Part shown: positions 58,428 to 64,000 of the stretch, piece after piece
Layout: each line of letters opens with the position of its first letter
Numbering within the stretch: the stretch's first letter is position 1
Source of the DNA: Pseudomonadota bacterium
Lineage (GTDB): Bacteria; Pseudomonadota; Gammaproteobacteria; Burkholderiales; Burkholderiaceae_E
DNA: 64,000 nucleotides
Direction of reading: 5' to 3'
Assembly: GCA_023388075.1 (NCBI GenBank)
Contig: JAEWGX010000041.1
Location: forward strand, 72,507 to 136,506
Program-made: the position numbers and the translations under genes
The notes under the pieces: model-generated
What the model saw: the letters and a program-made list of their open reading frames with translations, nothing else
Told to the model about the DNA's origin: nothing
Database searches by the model: none

Positions 58428-59931
58428 CAACATCGTCGAGACTATCGGCAGGACGCCCTTGGTCCGGCTCAACCGGCTCGCGCCTGCCGGCATCAACGTG
58501 TACGTGAAGGTGGAGTCCTTCAATCCGCTCGGGTCGGTCAAGGACCGGATGGCTCGGGCGGTCATCGAGGACGCCGAATGCCGAGGCATGCTGGCGCCAG
58601 GCCAGACCGTGATCGAGGCCACCAGCGGCAACACCGGCATCGGCCTCGCGATGGTATGCGCCCAGAAGGGATACCCGCTGGTGGTCACCATGGCCGAGAG
58701 CTTCAGCGTGGAGCGGCGCAAGCTGCTTCGCTTCCTGGGCGCGCGGGTGGTGCTCACGCCCGCCTCCGAGAAGGGCACCGGCATGCTCAACAAGGCGATC
58801 GAGCTCGCCGAGGCGCATGGCTGGTTTCTCTGCCGCCAGTTCGAGAACGAGGCGAACGCGGAGGTGCACACGCGCACCACGGCGAGGGAGATCCTCGCCG
58901 ACTTTGCCGGCGAGGAGATCCACGCGTTCGTCACCGGCTTCGGCACCGGCGGCACCCTCCTCGGTGTCGCGCGCGGCCTCAAGGCTGCCGATCCCCGCAT
59001 CCGGGTGATCGCGGCAGAGCCGGACAACTCGCCGGTCCTCGGCAGCGGCATCGCCCAGCAGCGCGACGCCGCGGGACAGCCGGCCACCAGCCATCCGCTC
59101 TTCCGGCCCCACCTGATGCAGGGCTGGAGCCCGGACTTCATCTCGACTCTCACCGAGAAGGCCGTGGCCGAGGGCCTGGTCGACGCGATCGTCCCGGTCG
59201 ATGGCAACCAGGCCCTGCGGCTCACTCGCGAGCTGGCAACGCGCGAGGGCATCTTCGTCGGAACCTCCAGCGGCGCGACGCTCACTGCCGCGCTCGATGT
59301 CGCGCGGCGAGCGCCGCCGGGAGCCAACATCGTCTGCATGCTGCCCGACACCGGAGAGCGCTACCTGTCGACGCCGCTCTTCGACGGCATCGAGGCGGAC
59401 ATGGACGACGCCGAGCTCGCCCTCTCGCGCTCCACGCCAGGCTATCGCTTCGATACGCCGGCCGCGCCGCCGGTCTCGCCCGCCGCCCCGGCGGCGGTGC
59501 CGGCCCGGCTGCAGGAGGTCGCCGCGACGCTCGACGCCGAGGCGGATGCGTTCGTCGGCGACGTCGTGCGCGACCATGGCGTGGTCATGTTCGCGCTGGA
59601 GTGGTGCGAATTCTGCTGGGCTGTGCGCAAGCTGTTCGCCCGGTTGGGCATCGCCTACCGCAGCGTCGACATCGACTCGGCGGCGATGCAGCAGGGCGAC
59701 ATGGGCACCAGGATACGGTCGGTGCTGAAGCAGCGAACCGGCTCGCCCACCATCCCGCAGATCTACATAGGCGGGACGCACGTGGGCGGGTGCACGGACC
59801 TGTTCGATGCGATCCCCTCGGGCCGCATGCGCGAGCTGCTCGACGCCGCCGGTGTGGAGCACGATCGCGACGCGCAGGTCGACCCCTACGCGCTGCTGCC
59901 CAAGTGGCTGCATCCGCGTCGCAGTGCCTGA
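58414..59931 (+). CDS. Cysteine synthase-glutaredoxin fusion
   Basis: This 505-residue fusion has an N-terminal cysteine synthase (CysK/CBS-like PLP fold) at about 1-345. The PLP lysine is Lys43 in NPLGSVKDR. TSGNTG lies at 70-75 and GTGGTLLG near 177-184. A Pro/Ala linker leads to a glutaredoxin domain at about 375-485. It has the dithiol motif Cys398-Glu-Phe-Cys401, the cis-Pro TIP motif (446-448) and the GGC/TD motif (458-463). The ATG at 58414 has GGAGG upstream. The glutaredoxin may protect or reduce the cysteine-thiol product or a partner disulfide. It is part of the five-gene redox operon. Confidence 0.9.
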   Translation: MARFDNIVETIGRTPLVRLNRLAPAGINVYVKVESFNPLGSVKDRMARAVIEDAECRGMLAPGQTVIEATSGNTGIGLAMVCAQKGYPLVVTMAESFSVERRKLLRFLGARVVLTPASEKGTGMLNKAIELAEAHGWFLCRQFENEANAEVHTRTTAREILADFAGEEIHAFVTGFGTGGTLLGVARGLKAADPRIRVIAAEPDNSPVLGSGIAQQRDAAGQPATSHPLFRPHLMQGWSPDFISTLTEKAVAEGLVDAIVPVDGNQALRLTRELATREGIFVGTSSGATLTAALDVARRAPPGANIVCMLPDTGERYLSTPLFDGIEADMDDAELALSRSTPGYRFDTPAAPPVSPAAPAAVPARLQEVAATLDAEADAFVGDVVRDHGVVMFALEWCEFCWAVRKLFARLGIAYRSVDIDSAAMQQGDMGTRIRSVLKQRTGSPTIPQIYIGGTHVGGCTDLFDAIPSGRMRELLDAAGVEHDRDAQVDPYALLPKWLHPRRSA

Positions 59932-59950
59932 AGCATGGCGGGCCGACGAC

Positions 59951-60892
59951 ATGAACGACGTGGTGCCCGTCATCGACATCCGGGAGCTCGGCAGCGGCTC
60001 GGCCGCCGACGCGATCGACCGGGCGTGCAGGGACTGGGGCTTCTTCCAGGTGACCGGCCACGGCATCGACCAGACCGTGATCGACGGGATCTTCGACGCG
60101 TCGCATCGCTTCTTCGGGCAGCCCGCGTCGTGGAAGCGGCGGCTCCTGCGCGATGCCGACAATCCCTGGGGCTACTTCGACCGCGAGCTCACCAGGAACC
60201 GCCGGGACTGCAAGGAAATCTACGACTACGGCCCCGACCGCGGCGACGGCCGCCCTCCTCGATGGCCGGAGGGACCGTTGCGCGAGCGCTTCGAGCCGGC
60301 GGTACGTGCCTGCTACGCAAGCTGCACGGTGCTGTCCTTGAGGCTGCTGGCGGTGATCGCGGCCAACCTCGGGGTGGCGCCGGAGGTACTGGCTCGCGGC
60401 TTCGAGGATGAGGCGCACACGAGCTTCCTGCGCCTCAATTTCTATCCAGCCACGCCTCCTCTCGAGGCCGGCCACGAAGCCACGCGGCCGCTCGGGGTAG
60501 GCGAGCACACCGACGCCGGCGCGCTCACCGTCCTGCTGCAGGATGGCCAACCGGGGCTGGAAGTGCAGCACGATGGCCGCTGGTCCCTGGTGGAGCCGCG
60601 CCACGACGCGCTGGTGGTCAACATCGGCGACATCGTTCAAGTCTGGTCGAACGACCGCTATCGGGCCGCGCGGCACCGAGTTCTCACGAATCCGGTGCGC
60701 GACCGCTACAGCGTCCCGTTCTTCCTGAATCCATCCTACGAAACCGCCTACCAGCCGCTGCCGACGACCGTGACGCCCGACCGGCCCGCCGCGTACCGCC
60801 CCATCGGCTGGCGCGAGTTCCGCGATCTCCGGGCCGCCGGCGACTACGCCGACCTCGGCGAAGAGATCCAGATTCATCACTATCGCCGGTAA
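59951..60892 (+). CDS. 2-oxoglutarate/Fe(II) oxygenase, isopenicillin-N-synthase family
   Basis: This 313-residue protein has the 2OG-Fe(II) oxygenase fold. Iron ligands are His186, Asp188 (GEHTDAG) and His242, and the 2-oxoglutarate site is Arg252-x-Ser254 (RYS). The N-terminal DIOX_N half is recognisable (VPVIDIREL and DWGFFQVTGHGI). Family members hydroxylate, cyclise or desaturate small molecules, or form ethylene. It starts 19 nt after the fusion gene. Its substrate is unknown. Confidence 0.9.
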   Translation: MNDVVPVIDIRELGSGSAADAIDRACRDWGFFQVTGHGIDQTVIDGIFDASHRFFGQPASWKRRLLRDADNPWGYFDRELTRNRRDCKEIYDYGPDRGDGRPPRWPEGPLRERFEPAVRACYASCTVLSLRLLAVIAANLGVAPEVLARGFEDEAHTSFLRLNFYPATPPLEAGHEATRPLGVGEHTDAGALTVLLQDGQPGLEVQHDGRWSLVEPRHDALVVNIGDIVQVWSNDRYRAARHRVLTNPVRDRYSVPFFLNPSYETAYQPLPTTVTPDRPAAYRPIGWREFRDLRAAGDYADLGEEIQIHHYRR

Positions 60893-60905
60893 GGAGTCGA
60901 ACGTC

Positions 60906-61544
60906 ATGCCATTCATCGACACCATCCCGCCCGAATCGGCCGAAGGGACCATCGCTGCCATGTACCTGCGGCAGCAGCGCTCCTGGGGGTACATCCCGAA
61001 CTACGCCAAGGTGTTCTCCCATCGCCCGGAGGTGCTGGCGCGCTGGGGGGCGCTGCTGGCGGAGATCAAGCGTCCGATGGACAAGCGGCGCTTCGAGCTC
61101 GTCACCTTCGTCGCGGCCTACGAGCTGGGCAACTCCGCCTGCGCGCTGGCGCACGGCAGGGCCCTCGGCGAGTTCTTCAGCAACGACCAGATCCGCGCGA
61201 TCGCGTCCGGGCACGGCGACGGCAACCTCACCGAGGCCGAGCAGGCCATGGTGGCGTTCGCGCGGCAGGTTGCCACCAGCGCGCAGCACGTCACCGAGAG
61301 CCAGGTTGCCGCGCTAAGGGCGAACGGCTACTCGGAGGCGGAGATCTTCGACATCGCGGCCACGGCTGCCGGCCGTGCCTTCTTCGCCAAGTTGCTCGAT
61401 GCGCTCGGGGTGCAGGTGGACTCGCCGTTTCTCGCCATGGAGGAGAGCCTGCGACTGGCGCTGACCGTCGGCCGGCCGATCGACCAGGAACCCTGCGCGA
61501 CGATCGCGGAGGCGCTGGGCGAGCTCGACCACGTGCAGCCATAG
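60906..61544 (+). CDS. Carboxymuconolactone decarboxylase/AhpD-like protein, one Cys missing
   Basis: This 212-residue AhpD/CMD-type protein has the core helix FELVTFVAAYELGNSACALAHGRALG, with Cys79 and His83. The first Cys of the usual Cys-x-x-Cys pair is replaced by Asn76, so disulfide peroxidase activity is unlikely. It is the last gene of the five-gene operon, 13 nt after the 2-oxoglutarate oxygenase, and a hairpin follows. Confidence 0.82.
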   Translation: MPFIDTIPPESAEGTIAAMYLRQQRSWGYIPNYAKVFSHRPEVLARWGALLAEIKRPMDKRRFELVTFVAAYELGNSACALAHGRALGEFFSNDQIRAIASGHGDGNLTEAEQAMVAFARQVATSAQHVTESQVAALRANGYSEAEIFDIAATAAGRAFFAKLLDALGVQVDSPFLAMEESLRLALTVGRPIDQEPCATIAEALGELDHVQP

Positions 61545-61547
61545 AGA

Positions 61548-61569
61548 AGGGCCGCCTCGCGGCGGCCCT
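61548..61569. terminator. Bidirectional terminator-like hairpin
   Basis: A 9-bp perfect stem (AGGGCCGCC with GGCGGCCCT) around a 4-nt loop begins 4 nt after the last gene of the redox operon and lies 54 nt from the convergent clpA stop. The T-run is weak in both directions. Confidence 0.65.
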
Positions 61570-61622
61570 CGTTCACTCCTGGAAGACGCGAGCCCGGGAG
61601 GGGAGCTCCCGGGAGCCCTCGC

Positions 61623-63931
<2,309 letters not shown>

Positions 63932-63935
<4 letters not shown>

Positions 63936-64000
63936 GCTTCCTCCATCACGCACTGCAGCGGATGCTGGTGCTGGCGGGAATAGCTGCATACCTGCTCGAC
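63932..64000 (-). CDS. clpS: ClpS adaptor, C-terminal end only
   Basis: The last 22 codons and stop of a minus-strand gene run off the window. The translation is VEQVCSYSRQHQHPLQCVMEEA, the typical ClpS ending (QHPLQCxMEE). It overlaps clpA as ATGA, the standard clpS-clpA arrangement. The rest of the gene lies beyond position 64000. Confidence 0.92.

Overview
The window is about 64 kb of GC-rich (mostly 65-70 %) bacterial chromosome. It almost certainly comes from a betaproteobacterium, probably of Burkholderiales/Rhodocyclales type. The markers are DUF3460 next to scpA, DUF3579 next to argD, an EarP/Arg32-type EF-P pair and a one-piece type II secretion locus with divergent gspC. Genes are dense and mostly housekeeping. 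No prophage, insertion sequence, integrase or CRISPR array was seen.

Layout. 0-11.8 kb: type II secretion, with gspG-H-I-J-K-L-M-N-D-E-F on the minus strand and gspC divergent. 11.8-23.2 kb: thyA and folA, an orphan peptide-type solute-binding protein, a fluoroacetate-dehalogenase-like hydrolase, tRNA-Arg(CCT), a DUF1538/DUF1538/PII-like operon, a fatty acid desaturase, a histidine-phosphatase-like protein, a Yip1 membrane protein and a DnaQ/GIY-YIG nuclease. 23.2-28.0 kb: a block of clearly lower GC (about 50-58 %). It holds a CqsS-like hybrid sensor kinase, a divergent FeeM/LuxI-type acyl-amino-acid synthase-like gene and the sensor half of a membrane c-di-GMP protein whose GGDEF-EAL half returns to host GC.

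29.5-45 kb: a catalytically degenerate, histidine-rich 3-hydroxyacyl-CoA-dehydrogenase-like protein coupled to a Nudix/metallo-beta-lactamase fusion; rpsO-pnp; an EamA exporter; mrp-dcd; metG; a SulP transporter; a Rieske oxygenase with a LysR regulator; a BamE-like lipoprotein. 45-55 kb: DUF3460-scpA-murB, DUF4242-PIN, an aminotransferase with an LEA-like lipoprotein, earP-efp, a tandem pseudo-receiver protein, DUF3579, argD-argF and an unknown gene. 56.2-61.5 kb: a five-gene redox/sulfur operon (OsmC, flavin monooxygenase-like, cysteine synthase-glutaredoxin fusion, 2-oxoglutarate oxygenase, carboxymuconolactone-decarboxylase-like) with a recognisable promoter and symmetric leader elements. 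The window ends in clpA and the last 22 codons of clpS.

The most promising undescribed systems are the low-GC synthase/sensor/phosphodiesterase block, which looks like an acyl-signal circuit feeding c-di-GMP and whose edge falls inside a gene; the five-gene operon around the cysteine synthase-glutaredoxin fusion; and the dead, histidine-rich dehydrogenase-like protein. Functions come from reading motifs by eye; no database search was possible.
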